From the NCBI RefSeq assembly GCF_026241515.1, contig NZ_JAPHPW010000027.1, positions 1-52,720 of the forward strand: a DNA stretch of 52,720 nucleotides, in the 5' to 3' direction. The stretch is from Vibrio sp. 14G-20 (GTDB lineage: Bacteria; Pseudomonadota; Gammaproteobacteria; Enterobacterales; Vibrionaceae). The notes beneath the pieces are model-generated. The model had not been told where the DNA came from, made no database searches, and saw only the letters and a program-made list of their open reading frames with translations. This document shows positions 7,424 to 14,753 of this stretch, piece after piece. A program made the position numbers and the translations under genes. Each line of letters begins with the position of its first letter. Position 1 is the first letter of the stretch.

Positions 7424-7726
7424 ATGAAAAAGCTACTTATCGCACTTGCCATTATGGCACCAATGTCTGCTAACGCTGGTGCACCAGCAAACGCAGGTAA
7501 AACATTCGCTCAAATAACAGCCTGTCACTTGGCTAGAGAGCTTGATGGCGGTGAAAAAGCTGGAGCTAACTTTGCAGTTATTGAAAAGTACAAAGTTGGT
7601 AAAAAAGGCGAGTGGTGGAAAAACCAAATGAAAAAGGCTCAAAAGAAGGAATTTCGCCGCTTGGATGACACCAACAAGTTAGAGCTAGCGATTATGTGCG
7701 GCATCATCAGGGATAAGTACCTTTAA
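7424..7726 (+). CDS. Small exported hypothetical protein
   Basis: This 100-residue protein has a signal peptide (MKKLLIALAIMAPMSANA, then GAPANAG), so it is predicted to be periplasmic or secreted. The mature part is basic and lysine-rich, with two cysteines (near residues 34 and 92) that could form a disulphide. I do not recognise the family. GAGATGAAAA precedes the start. The stop codon overlaps the start of the following small membrane protein (TAATG), indicating translational coupling. Confidence 0.65.
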   Translation: MKKLLIALAIMAPMSANAGAPANAGKTFAQITACHLARELDGGEKAGANFAVIEKYKVGKKGEWWKNQMKKAQKKEFRRLDDTNKLELAIMCGIIRDKYL

Positions 7727-7845
7727 TGACACTATATGAATGCCTATTAGCGCTAAACATGACAGTGGGAGTAATCGTTATCTTATCTATTGTAGCGCTT
7801 TACCGATTTATCAAATTAAACATTGAGAACAACAACAGACACTAG
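7726..7845 (+). CDS. Small single-pass membrane protein
   Basis: This 39-residue frame starts with the ATG that overlaps the TAA of the small exported protein. Residues 10-28 (LNMTVGVIVILSIVALYRF) form one hydrophobic segment, followed by a polar tail with KLNIENNNRH. Overlap with the preceding gene is the main reason to call it. Function is unknown; a small membrane partner of the exported protein is possible. Confidence 0.5.
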   Translation: MTLYECLLALNMTVGVIVILSIVALYRFIKLNIENNNRH

Positions 7846-7916
7846 AATGGAAAAAGCGCTTATGTGAGTTGCAACAATTCCTTAAGTGGCCGGTAACTCC
7901 TTTTTTATTTGGCCAT

Positions 7917-7937
7917 TTAAAGTGCAGTGAACCTTAA
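7917..7937. repeat. Island palindrome copy 5 (weak)
   Basis: TTAAAGTGCA-G-TGAACCTTAA is the most degenerate copy; the left arm is nearly consensus and the right arm has several changes. It lies about 205 bp upstream of the phospholipase gene. Confidence 0.6.
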
Positions 7938-7955
7938 GGTCGGGTTTATGTAAAA

Positions 7956-8078
7956 ATGACCGTATTTATCACTAGCGCTTTATCTACTCCAATCTCAACA
8001 GAGAGTTACCTGGTTAGTGGCAGTCACAAGAACGCAGACGTGAGCACGGTTAGCTTCGACGTCGACGACTGCTGGTAA
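7956..8078 (+). CDS. Possible 40-residue peptide or gene remnant
   Basis: The ATG at 7956 opens a frame reading MTVFITSALSTPISTESYLV and ending VDDCW. Nothing in it is recognisable and there is no strong ribosome-binding site. It lies between palindrome copy 5 and the phospholipase gene, so it could be a leader peptide, a remnant or chance. Confidence 0.2.
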   Translation: MTVFITSALSTPISTESYLVSGSHKNADVSTVSFDVDDCW

Positions 8079-8141
8079 CAACAACAGGATGGTAAGGGAA
8101 CACCATTCACCAAAATTATTATCAAGTTGGCAAGTTCACAA

Positions 8142-8930
8142 ATGAAAAAACTAACAGTCGCAATCACCGTTCCTTTTCTTTGCCTGGTAGCAAGCCAAGT
8201 AAATGCAAAATCTAACAAAGGTGTGAGCATCTATGACGACACTTACGTCATGCAGACGTACACCACGGATATAAACCAAGCAGTTTATGACGAGGCCTAT
8301 GGTAGCGATATGGATGAGCTTAAGGAAATGGAGATCAAATACCAATTCTCACTATCTATACCTGTAGTGCAACTCAAGTACAGTTCGCTAATGGCTAGCT
8401 ATACACAATTGTCATTATGGCAACTTGGTAACAAAGAAGCTTCAGCACCGTTTCGTGAAACCAATTACAAGCCCCAACTATTCATGATGCACCAGGGGAA
8501 CTACGGTCCATTCAATAGCATCGAGTATGGATACCGCCACCAATCCAACGGCAAGGATGAGGGTACAAGCCGCTCCTGGGATATGGGTTTCTTAGCTCTA
8601 GAGCGAGTGAATACAAAGCTCGAATACGGATTGCAAGGTTGGTATGCGGCAAGTCTTAGTGATAACCCGGATATTAAAGACTTCATACCTCCCTATGAGA
8701 TTTGGGCGAAATACCACTCAGGCATTGGCTACATAAAGATCAAGTCGGCGTACAACTTCACTACTGATAAGGGCCATGTTGAATTGGGGTACACACTTCC
8801 TCTTAACAAGTTCATTGGCCTATATGCGCAAGTGTTCGAAGGTTATGGCGAGTCGCTTATCGATTACAACCACCGTCAAACAAGAATTGGATTAGGTGTG
8901 ACCATAGCGCCGGATCTCAAGATTTTGTAA
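8142..8930 (+). CDS. pldA: Outer membrane phospholipase A (OMPLA)
   Basis: This 262-residue outer-membrane enzyme hydrolyses acyl chains of phospholipids in the outer leaflet. The ATG at 8142 begins the signal peptide MKKLTVAITVPFLCLVASQVNA. Family landmarks are YTQLSLWQ (residues 87-94), FRETNYKPQLF (104-114), the catalytic GYRHQSNG (130-137) with His133 and Ser135, SRSWD (143-147) and GYGESLIDYN near the end. By alignment with the E. coli enzyme (His142, Ser144, Asn156), the third triad residue is Asp147 instead of Asn. It ends with a short polar tail, not an aromatic terminal residue. It sits in an accessory cluster with a CsrA-like gene and an orphan pilin, not in the usual pldA neighbourhood, so it may be an extra acquired copy. 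Confidence 0.88.
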   Translation: MKKLTVAITVPFLCLVASQVNAKSNKGVSIYDDTYVMQTYTTDINQAVYDEAYGSDMDELKEMEIKYQFSLSIPVVQLKYSSLMASYTQLSLWQLGNKEASAPFRETNYKPQLFMMHQGNYGPFNSIEYGYRHQSNGKDEGTSRSWDMGFLALERVNTKLEYGLQGWYAASLSDNPDIKDFIPPYEIWAKYHSGIGYIKIKSAYNFTTDKGHVELGYTLPLNKFIGLYAQVFEGYGESLIDYNHRQTRIGLGVTIAPDLKIL

Positions 8931-8938
8931 ACACACAA

Positions 8939-9145
8939 AGTAACGGAATGGCTTCACCCCGCTATGGTCGATAGACCAAGCAATTGACTACTTACAGAAC
9001 GGGAAGATCCACGAGTTTGTATCCAACCGTGACGACCAAAGGTTTGAGAAACGTTGAGCATTGAACGAATACACCGAAATTGGTGGGAGCGCATTCTTTT
9101 GACTGCGAAATTTAAAAACTCCCAAACGGGGGAAGTAATAAGGAT
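8939..9145 (+). pseudogene. Gene remnant without start codon
   Basis: A frame beginning after TAA near 8942 reads RNGFTPLWSIDQAIDYLQNG then KIHEFVSNRDDQRFEKR and a stop near 9056. The composition is protein-like but there is no start codon or ribosome-binding site. It looks like the tail of a small DUF3892-type protein whose front is lost. This is a weak call. Confidence 0.25.
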
Positions 9146-9364
9146 TTGGCGCTTTTGAAATTAAATATCCATAAACCGAGCATTCAGCAAGACATTAAGA
9201 ACGCAACCAGCTTTATGAACGGAGCTCTTAAAAATCAAGGCTTAACAGCGAGGGTTAACGGGCAAAGCCAGATTGAGGTTAAGACCAACAACGGCGTAGT
9301 TCTGAAGCGCATCGAGGGCGCGGAAGTGGCTAAGAAAATGAATGGGGTTAACATTTATGTTTAA
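9146..9364 (+). CDS. Small hypothetical protein coupled to pilin gene
   Basis: This 72-residue protein starts from TTG at 9146, directly after AAGGA. It has no signal or membrane segment and is rich in Lys, Asn and Val. The C-terminal half (QIEVKTNNGVVLKRIEGAEV) has a small beta-sheet look. The stop codon (9362-9364) lies within the first codons of the pilin gene, so translation of the two is probably coupled. Function is unknown. Confidence 0.5.
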   Translation: MALLKLNIHKPSIQQDIKNATSFMNGALKNQGLTARVNGQSQIEVKTNNGVVLKRIEGAEVAKKMNGVNIYV

Positions 9365-9914
9365 ACAAAAAAATAATGGCTTCACGTTAATCGAATTGAT
9401 TGTAGTAATCGTAGTTCTTGCAGTGCTAGCCGTGTCAGCTCTGCCGCGCTTTCTAAATATTCAAGATGACGCGAAAGTCGCTGTCATGGATGGCGTTAAA
9501 GGTTCATTGAGTGGTGGAGTAGGCATAGCTTACGGAAAATTGGCAGCGAATGGACTGGAAACCAAAACTTATACAGGACAGCCAAGTGGTCTCGATCCAA
9601 ACTATCCAGACCTAACTGATATATTCCCCGACTGCACTACCGCTAACTGTGCATTTTATCGTGGCTACCCAAGTGCAAGGCGGGAGTCTCTCGCTATTGT
9701 GATTGGTGGTGTTGGTGAGGGGGAAGACTTGAATTTTGCTGACCTCGATGAACAGTTCGTCAACATCGATGGTAAATTAGCAATGCAGATAGCGATTACT
9801 GACGCCAAAAACATCAATAACAAGAAGTTGGTGAGTGGGAGCTGTCACGTGCTATACGCAATGTGGCTTAATGCTAATGAGCCACCAATAATCGAATTGG
9901 TGGGGTGCGAGTAA
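9357..9914 (+). CDS. MshA-like type IV pilin, orphan
   Basis: This 185-residue prepilin starts MFKQKNNG followed by FTLIELIVVIVVLAVLAVSALPRFLNIQDD, the class IVa pattern with a prepilin-peptidase site after Gly8, N-methylated Phe and Glu5 of the mature protein. The PRFLNIQDDAKVA segment closely resembles MshA, the mannose-sensitive haemagglutinin pilin of Vibrio. Cysteine pairs occur near residues 91-97 and at the C terminus (GSCHVLY and VGCE), fitting a disulphide-bounded D region. The ATG at 9357 puts only eight residues before the cleavage site, so it is preferred over the upstream GTG/TTG. No other pilus gene is nearby, so assembly would rely on a machine encoded elsewhere. Likely a variant or spare pilin. 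Confidence 0.8.
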   Translation: MFKQKNNGFTLIELIVVIVVLAVLAVSALPRFLNIQDDAKVAVMDGVKGSLSGGVGIAYGKLAANGLETKTYTGQPSGLDPNYPDLTDIFPDCTTANCAFYRGYPSARRESLAIVIGGVGEGEDLNFADLDEQFVNIDGKLAMQIAITDAKNINNKKLVSGSCHVLYAMWLNANEPPIIELVGCE

Positions 9915-10371
9915 TGTACTTGTTGTGATATGTCACTATTTTTACTAGAAAAACCGCTCTTAGGATTAGAAGGCCCAACACTCAACCATTATAACGGACG
10001 ATCCTGTTGAACAAGTTTTTATTCACAACTCCCTGTCGCCCCATACGCATACGCACTAGACAATACAACAGAACCATCGGTTGTCATCAAATATTATGAA
10101 GAGTATTACATCACCTTCAATACCTAGCACACCTGACGATCACGATATCAAACACGACTAAGTACCCTAAGCCAAGTATGTATCGAGCTCTAAGGTAGTT
10201 GTTTTTGCTTAATTTAATCATTTATAACTCAGAAAATGAATAGGTAAGGTTAGCTAACCAATCTAAGAAAACTTATGGTAATTGCTAAAATAAAGTACAG
10301 CGCCCTTTATTTTAAGGTAAGATGTACTCTTACAAACATGTATTACTCGCAAAACCAAAAGAAACATAAAA
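9915..10371. other. Intergenic region with possible gene debris and palindrome
   Basis: No intact gene. A frame at about 10013-10127 reads VAPYAYALDNTTEPSVVIKY and then EEYYITFNT before a stop. It lacks a start, so it may be the tail of a lost gene. Palindrome copy 6 lies at 10290-10310, 62 bp before the lipoprotein start. Confidence 0.4.
10290..10310. repeat. Island palindrome copy 6
   Basis: ATAAAGTACA-G-CGCCCTTTAT is a variant with changes near the centre, but its outer arms extend further (AAAATAAAG and CTTTATTTT). It lies 62 bp upstream of the 604-residue lipoprotein gene and about 10 bp before AAGGTAAG. Confidence 0.75.
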
Positions 10372-12186
10372 ATGAACAAGACAATTTTATCCGTAATGCT
10401 TACCACAGCCCTCGTTGGCTGTGGCTCTAGCGATGAGAAGCACTCGACCCCTCCAACTCCAGCTCCAACTATTGTAACTGGCGTTGCTGCTACAGGTGCG
10501 CCTATCTATGGTGAGATAACAGTTTTAGATACGAATGGAACAACGCAAGAATACGCGGCAGTAGAAGGCGGTAATTTTAAGTTTGAGAAAAGCAGCATCG
10601 CAGCCCCTGCAATTGTTAAAGCTGTGGGAGCAGCTGGAGGTGGCAGTCATGAGATCTACTCTCTTATCTTAACTAATCATCAAGAGATTGGCGTATCGAA
10701 CATTACCCCTTTCACGCACATCTTGATCTCGAAGATAACAGGTAAGCCCGCAGATGAGGTTTACTCTGAATTCAACACATACAAAGCAGAGCTAACTATT
10801 GAAGCTCTCCAATCTGCACAGCAAGAACTGAAACAAGTTCTCAAACCGCTTCTTGATGGTGCGAATATTGCTGACGATTTTGATCTTATAAGCTCAGAGT
10901 TTGAAGCTAACTACCAAGATATCGATGCTATTTTGGATTTAGTCGACATTACGATCTCTAATATCGGAGCAACGCTGACCTATAAAGGCGATACAGACTA
11001 CTCAGTAACGCTGGCTTGGAATGAAAGCTGGAGCAATAAATCTTTTCATAACGGCGCAGTCGAATTAGGGCCTGAAGATATCAAAGAGCCGCTTACCTAC
11101 ATCGTTGCAGCTGACAGTATTCTTGAATCTATGGTTATGCAAGAAACAAAGGATGAGTACTTAAAGTACGTTCACGAGGATGCGTTTTGGTTTGGGCAAC
11201 CAAAGGAAGGTATGTTTGAGCAGCTCAAATCCATGCTCCCGAATGAAACAGACCCGATGAACCGCTATCGTGACTTTGTGATACAAGAAGTTGCCGATGA
11301 TGACTCTTATCAACTGGCTTACACTGAGTGCTATCAAGACTCTCCTTTTGCAACATGTGGTCGTGCAAAAGCATGGTTTGCTAAGAATAGTGATGGTCAG
11401 ATTCAGTTTATGGGTCGTAAAGATAAGCTACCTGTAAGCGTATCAGCAATCATTAAAGTGGGATTCTTTAACCCACACGACCGTACTCAAGGTAACTGGG
11501 CGATTGAAGTAGATGCCTTTCCGGATGCAAACACCGTTTGTGGCAAGATTCCGTCTAATTATGACAATACTTCGTGGTTTGCGGGTGTTCCAAAACTCGC
11601 AAAGATTTCGGATTACATGGAATTAGAAACGGTCATTGTTTCTGGGGATGGCATTGATGGCAACATTAACTTGGATAGTATTTATAAAGAAGTGACCGAC
11701 GGAAAAATCACTGGATGTCACCTTGTTGATAGTAATTACGGTTATGTTCGATGGGATAATCAGTTTATGCCATACAGTTTAGTGATTGATGGCTATAAAG
11801 TTGCTCCTAACTCAGTGATTAATGACAACGCGAAATACGAAGTCACATACAAATATAAAGATGGCTCACCAGACACTAACGAACAAATATCTATTGGTAA
11901 GGGAAAGCAATCGAGTGATGATATGAGTAAATACATTGCTGAGCTGACCGACAGCCGTGCGAGTAGCGGTGATTTCTATATGAGCTGGACTCGAGAGTCT
12001 AAACTAGCGACGGATATCGATGTATGGGTTCAAGAGGTTGGTCAATCTGGGACTCAACGAGTGGCAGTTCCTGACGGAAAGACATCTGTCAGTGCGACAA
12101 CCTTCAATGAGATTAAGCAAGCTACATTAGTTACGTTTGACGAATATGGTCGAAGTATTAGTGTTGGGTATACGTTTGAAGAATAA
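10372..12186 (+). CDS. Large predicted lipoprotein of unknown function
   Basis: This 604-residue protein has a lipoprotein signal peptide ending in LVGC (Cys17), followed by a Pro/Thr-rich linker (TPPTPAPT). Residues 35-95 (VTGVAATGAPIYGEITVLDT) look like a small beta-sandwich of the kind common at the front of bacterial surface lipoproteins. Residues 115-200 are helical, and the rest is mixed with several cysteines (near 312, 320, 381 and 435). No enzyme motif is visible. It is probably anchored in the outer membrane, possibly surface-exposed. The strong intrinsic terminator at 12242-12270 ends the unit, and palindrome copy 6 lies upstream, so it stands as a single-gene transcription unit in the palindrome regulon. 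Confidence 0.7.
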   Translation: MNKTILSVMLTTALVGCGSSDEKHSTPPTPAPTIVTGVAATGAPIYGEITVLDTNGTTQEYAAVEGGNFKFEKSSIAAPAIVKAVGAAGGGSHEIYSLILTNHQEIGVSNITPFTHILISKITGKPADEVYSEFNTYKAELTIEALQSAQQELKQVLKPLLDGANIADDFDLISSEFEANYQDIDAILDLVDITISNIGATLTYKGDTDYSVTLAWNESWSNKSFHNGAVELGPEDIKEPLTYIVAADSILESMVMQETKDEYLKYVHEDAFWFGQPKEGMFEQLKSMLPNETDPMNRYRDFVIQEVADDDSYQLAYTECYQDSPFATCGRAKAWFAKNSDGQIQFMGRKDKLPVSVSAIIKVGFFNPHDRTQGNWAIEVDAFPDANTVCGKIPSNYDNTSWFAGVPKLAKISDYMELETVIVSGDGIDGNINLDSIYKEVTDGKITGCHLVDSNYGYVRWDNQFMPYSLVIDGYKVAPNSVINDNAKYEVTYKYKDGSPDTNEQISIGKGKQSSDDMSKYIAELTDSRASSGDFYMSWTRESKLATDIDVWVQEVGQSGTQRVAVPDGKTSVSATTFNEIKQATLVTFDEYGRSISVGYTFEE

Positions 12187-12241
12187 CACGTTATTCAATT
12201 AGGATAAGACGACTGTTGCTCACACCGACAGCATCTTGATT

Positions 12242-12270
12242 AAAGAAGCCTCCATACCGGAGGCTTCTTT
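12242..12270 (+). terminator. Intrinsic terminator after lipoprotein gene
   Basis: Perfect 12-bp arms AAAGAAGCCTCC and GGAGGCTTCTTT enclose a five-base loop; the right arm ends in TTCTTT. It lies 55 bp past the lipoprotein stop. Confidence 0.85.
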
Positions 12271-12443
12271 GTGTGCAAGTACAGCAGAGAACTCGATGTA
12301 ACAGACAACCACAAGGAAAGTCAAATGCCTTGTCGTTGTCTTCGATGGGTAGCTTGTTTGAGGAATTAAATTTTTTCTCTTTAGCCTAAACAACAATATC
12401 TATTTGATGTAGCATAGATATCATTTCTTAAAAATGTCGAATC

Positions 12444-12875
12444 ATGGCCAAATCTACCCAAGCAGAAGCAGCAATTACCCGCCAGAAAATAATAGATGCC
12501 GCTTTTAAAATATCAATCGAGAAAAGTTTTGAGTTCGTCACATTGGGTGAACTTGCCAAGCTCGTTGGCATCACCCGCTCTGGCGTGAATTGTCATTTTA
12601 AAAAGAAAGAAGACCTCATAAAAGTTCTTGAACCTATTTTTGCAAAGATGCTAGTAGCACCCCTAGATTTTAGTTCGACCGACGCATTTTATAAGTCATG
12701 GACGCAAACTCTAGATAGTGACCCTAATTTTAAAGCAGCAGTTAAAGCGTGCGGGCCTATCATTCCATCTCGTAAAGGGATTGATGGGTTAATAAATAAA
12801 ATTGAAGCGCCAAAAATAGAAGCAGAAGAGTGCGTTTTTAAATGTATAGGGTACGCAACCTATACGCTCTCATAA
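12444..12875 (+). CDS. TetR-type transcriptional regulator, short form
   Basis: This 143-residue protein has an N-terminal TetR-type helix-turn-helix: ITRQKIIDAAFKISIEKSFE then TLGELAKLVGITRSGVNCHF and KKKEDLI (residues 11-59). The ligand-binding part is shorter than the usual 190-residue family members and ends at YTLS. Several residues match the deleted copy at 1895-2059, which confirms the gene end. It is a candidate regulator for the island palindromes because TetR proteins bind such short dyads and because the gene and its copy both lie in this island; that link is inference. No copy of the palindrome lies at its own promoter. The segment TAGATATCATTTCTTA upstream is conserved with the deleted copy and may be its own control site. 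Confidence 0.75.
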   Translation: MAKSTQAEAAITRQKIIDAAFKISIEKSFEFVTLGELAKLVGITRSGVNCHFKKKEDLIKVLEPIFAKMLVAPLDFSSTDAFYKSWTQTLDSDPNFKAAVKACGPIIPSRKGIDGLINKIEAPKIEAEECVFKCIGYATYTLS

Positions 12876-12897
12876 TATTTGTCATTGGTTGCGTTCT

Positions 12898-13227
12898 CTA
12901 GTCGCAACGGTGAACGTAAAATGTTTCGTCACTCGCTGTTTTCATCGTTATACGTTCCAAGTAACTCTCGAGCTTCTCGTGTCTATGCTTATGGGCCGCA
13001 GAGTCCTTGATTATCTTTATGACCTGTTCTAAGGCTTTGATTAGATCGTCTTTGTTGAGCGTAATCCCCACTTGACCATCTTTGATTCCGTGAGTGTCAG
13101 CCATGAAAGTCAATACTTCTGCAGAGACACCTCCAATTCTCGCAAAATAGTGAAGTAAATGCTGACATGAGCTGTCACAAATCGAAAAGCTCAAGAACTC
13201 AGGGTGGCCAGAGTTTAGGTCAAACAT
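12898..13227 (-). CDS. Hypothetical protein, second gene of a pair
   Basis: This 109-residue soluble protein begins MFDLNSGHPEFLSFSICDSS and has a helical C-terminal half rich in Lys, His and Glu (IKDSAAHKHRHEKLESYLER). I do not recognise it. It starts 3 bp after the stop codon of the gene at 13231-13539, so the two are one transcription unit. The middle segment GITLNKDDLIKALEQVIKII resembles small phage or plasmid accessory proteins in character only. Confidence 0.55.
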   Translation of the reverse strand: MFDLNSGHPEFLSFSICDSSCQHLLHYFARIGGVSAEVLTFMADTHGIKDGQVGITLNKDDLIKALEQVIKIIKDSAAHKHRHEKLESYLERITMKTASDETFYVHRCD

Positions 13228-13230
13228 CGA

Positions 13231-13539
13231 TTAGGCAGCCTTTGTGGCATTAAATTTTTTTACCAGTTGTTGATGGCCACTTTTAGCTATCTCCCAGGTT
13301 GGGTAACGGTTATGTAATTTGATTTTGTTGCCACTGAAGATAATTGTTTCAAAGAACTCCGGCGTATAACCATCAGTTCTATGATCAAGGGATAGGAACG
13401 CGGTGCTAATCAGCACCTCGCCAATGCGATCTACAGCGAGAGCACAACCTAAACCGTTACCGCTTTCTCTTAGCCATGCCTCGTACTCTTCCTGAGTCGC
13501 TTGTATTACTTCCTTTCTCTTATCTAAAACGTGTAGCAT
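13231..13539 (-). CDS. Hypothetical protein, first gene of a pair
   Basis: This 102-residue protein reads MLHVLDKRKEVIQATQEEYE at the start and ends KKFNATKAA. The middle (VLISTAFLSLDHR followed by PEFFETIIFSG and YPTWEIAKSGH) looks like a small fold often seen in hypothetical proteins of phages and mobile regions, but no function follows from it. Palindrome copy 7 is 58 bp upstream on the same strand, so it joins the set of palindrome-preceded genes. Confidence 0.6.
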   Translation of the reverse strand: MLHVLDKRKEVIQATQEEYEAWLRESGNGLGCALAVDRIGEVLISTAFLSLDHRTDGYTPEFFETIIFSGNKIKLHNRYPTWEIAKSGHQQLVKKFNATKAA

Positions 13540-13596
13540 TCAATTGCCTATAATGTTGGCCGAGCTTTTTACTCGTTCGCATAACTCTCTTGCAGA

Positions 13597-13617
13597 TTAA
13601 AGTGCACTGTACTTTAT
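13597..13617. repeat. Island palindrome copy 7
   Basis: TTAAAGTGCA-C-TGTACTTTAT. Read from the minus strand it has the same AAAGTACAGTGC form as copy 6, so its orientation is reversed, matching the minus-strand gene 58 bp away (13539). Confidence 0.8.
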
Positions 13618-13732
13618 TTGGGTGATTATGAACTTTAATCCCAAACCGGTCAAACAAATATGAATTGAGTATCGGTTCAATAATACCTTTATGGAGGCAT
13701 CATTAGGTCAAGCTGATATCCAAATAACACAA

Positions 13733-13761
13733 TTGGTCAAATCGTTCGATTCGTTTATAAT
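13733..13761 (+). promoter_or_regulatory. Sigma-70 promoter of toxin-antitoxin operon
   Basis: TTGGTC (-35) at 13733-13738 and a perfect TATAAT (-10) at 13756-13761 are separated by 17 bp. The antitoxin start follows 19 bp later, with AAGGAG in between. Confidence 0.65.
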
Positions 13762-13780
13762 GAACGAAAAGGAGAATGTT

Positions 13781-14041
13781 ATGCAATCACTTACAGCTAA
13801 TACAGCTAAAACCAAATTTGGCGATTTGTTGATGAAAGTTCAACGTGAACCCATACAAATCAATAAGAACGGCTCGCCAGTTGCAGTGATGATGTCTTGT
13901 GAAGAGTATGAGCAACTTGAAGCCATGAAATTGATGTTCGTTAAATCACGCTTCGAACAAGCAGAAGCCGATGCTTTATCAGGTAACCTAGTCGATGGTA
14001 ACGACTTCATGAATGCACTGGACCAAGGTAAGTTTGATTAA
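13781..14041 (+). CDS. Phd/YefM-type antitoxin
   Basis: This 86-residue antitoxin starts at the ATG at 13781, preceded by AAGGAG. The N-terminal fold (TANTAKTKFGDLLMKVQREP then IQINKNGSPVAVMMSCEEYE) is the Phd/YefM DNA-binding domain, which dimerises and represses the operon. The C-terminal tail (EADALSGNLVDGNDFMNALD) is acidic and probably wraps the toxin. An upstream in-frame ATG at 13691 would run through the promoter and is rejected. The gene overlaps the toxin start by one base (TAATG). Such modules stabilise accessory DNA and are common in Vibrio integron and genomic islands. Confidence 0.85.
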   Translation: MQSLTANTAKTKFGDLLMKVQREPIQINKNGSPVAVMMSCEEYEQLEAMKLMFVKSRFEQAEADALSGNLVDGNDFMNALDQGKFD

Positions 14042-14334
14042 TGACGCACTATAAGCTTTCTTCTGCAGCGCAATCTGATCTCATTGAGATTCGTCGCTAT
14101 ACATTAGAGCGATGGGGGCAAACACAATGGACCGCTTATTTTTCAGAATTAAAGCAATCAATGGAATTACTGGCTAGCAATAAGTTGCTCGGCATAGCGG
14201 TTTCAGAGTTGAGGCAAGATTACTTCCGTTTTCCTTTAAAGCACCATGTGATTTATTACACTCGAAAACAAGAGCACATCATTATTGCAGCGGTTCTTGG
14301 TAAGCACATGTCTCCGGCTAAGCACTTTTCATAG
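14041..14334 (+). CDS. ParE-type toxin
   Basis: This 97-residue protein of the RelE/ParE superfamily shows the typical layout: KLSSAAQSDLIEIRRYTLER at the start, a middle LLASNKLLGIAVSELRQDYF, then FPLKHHVIYYTRKQEHIIIA and VLGKHM. ParE toxins poison DNA gyrase; RelE toxins cut mRNA. The two-helix start and the PLKHHVIYY strand pattern favour ParE. The partner is the Phd/YefM-type antitoxin immediately upstream, whose stop overlaps this start. Phd-type antitoxin with ParE-type toxin is a frequent mixed pairing. Confidence 0.85.
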   Translation: MTHYKLSSAAQSDLIEIRRYTLERWGQTQWTAYFSELKQSMELLASNKLLGIAVSELRQDYFRFPLKHHVIYYTRKQEHIIIAAVLGKHMSPAKHFS

Positions 14335-14753
14335 CTATCTTAGCCCTTTAGATAACTTGGGGTTAATCCATTCTCTTCATATAATCACGCGGCGTACTCG
14401 ACGCTTCATCGATTAGTTTTAATCTACCGAAAGTCACCCCCTAAACTAAAACGCCTTGCTTACCCCTTAAGGCTGTATCCGGAATTTGTTAACCACAGGT
14501 GAACAAATTGAGCAAGCAGATCTAGAAGCCTTGGATTTCAAACTGAATAAAGTTGTTAGTGTTGCTGTTCCTAGAAACCTCGATTTTAGTACCATCAAAT
14601 AATTCCGAAGTAAGTTTAGTCTCGGTAACTATATGCTCAAATAAACAGCGCTAACTCCAATTGTTGGTGCTGTTTTTACTTTCCTCTTACACTCTTTTCT
14701 AACATCGAACCTAGTATCAAATTTCTCTTTGTTATACAGGCAAGTCTCTCATT
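14335..14753. other. Intergenic region with gene remnant and terminator
   Basis: No intact gene. From 14486 a frame reads LLTTGEQIEQADLEALDFKL and then NKVVSVAVPRNLDFSTIK to TAA at 14602; it is protein-like, with no good start, so probably a remnant. A hairpin at 14646-14678 (arms AACAGC and GCTGTT, then TTTTAC) is a likely terminator. The accessory island appears to end here. Confidence 0.45.

Noticed and set aside
1..14700. Prophage or filamentous phage origin for the island
   Set aside because: No integrase, capsid, replication or zot-like gene was seen; a CsrA-like gene and small exported proteins alone do not show a phage.
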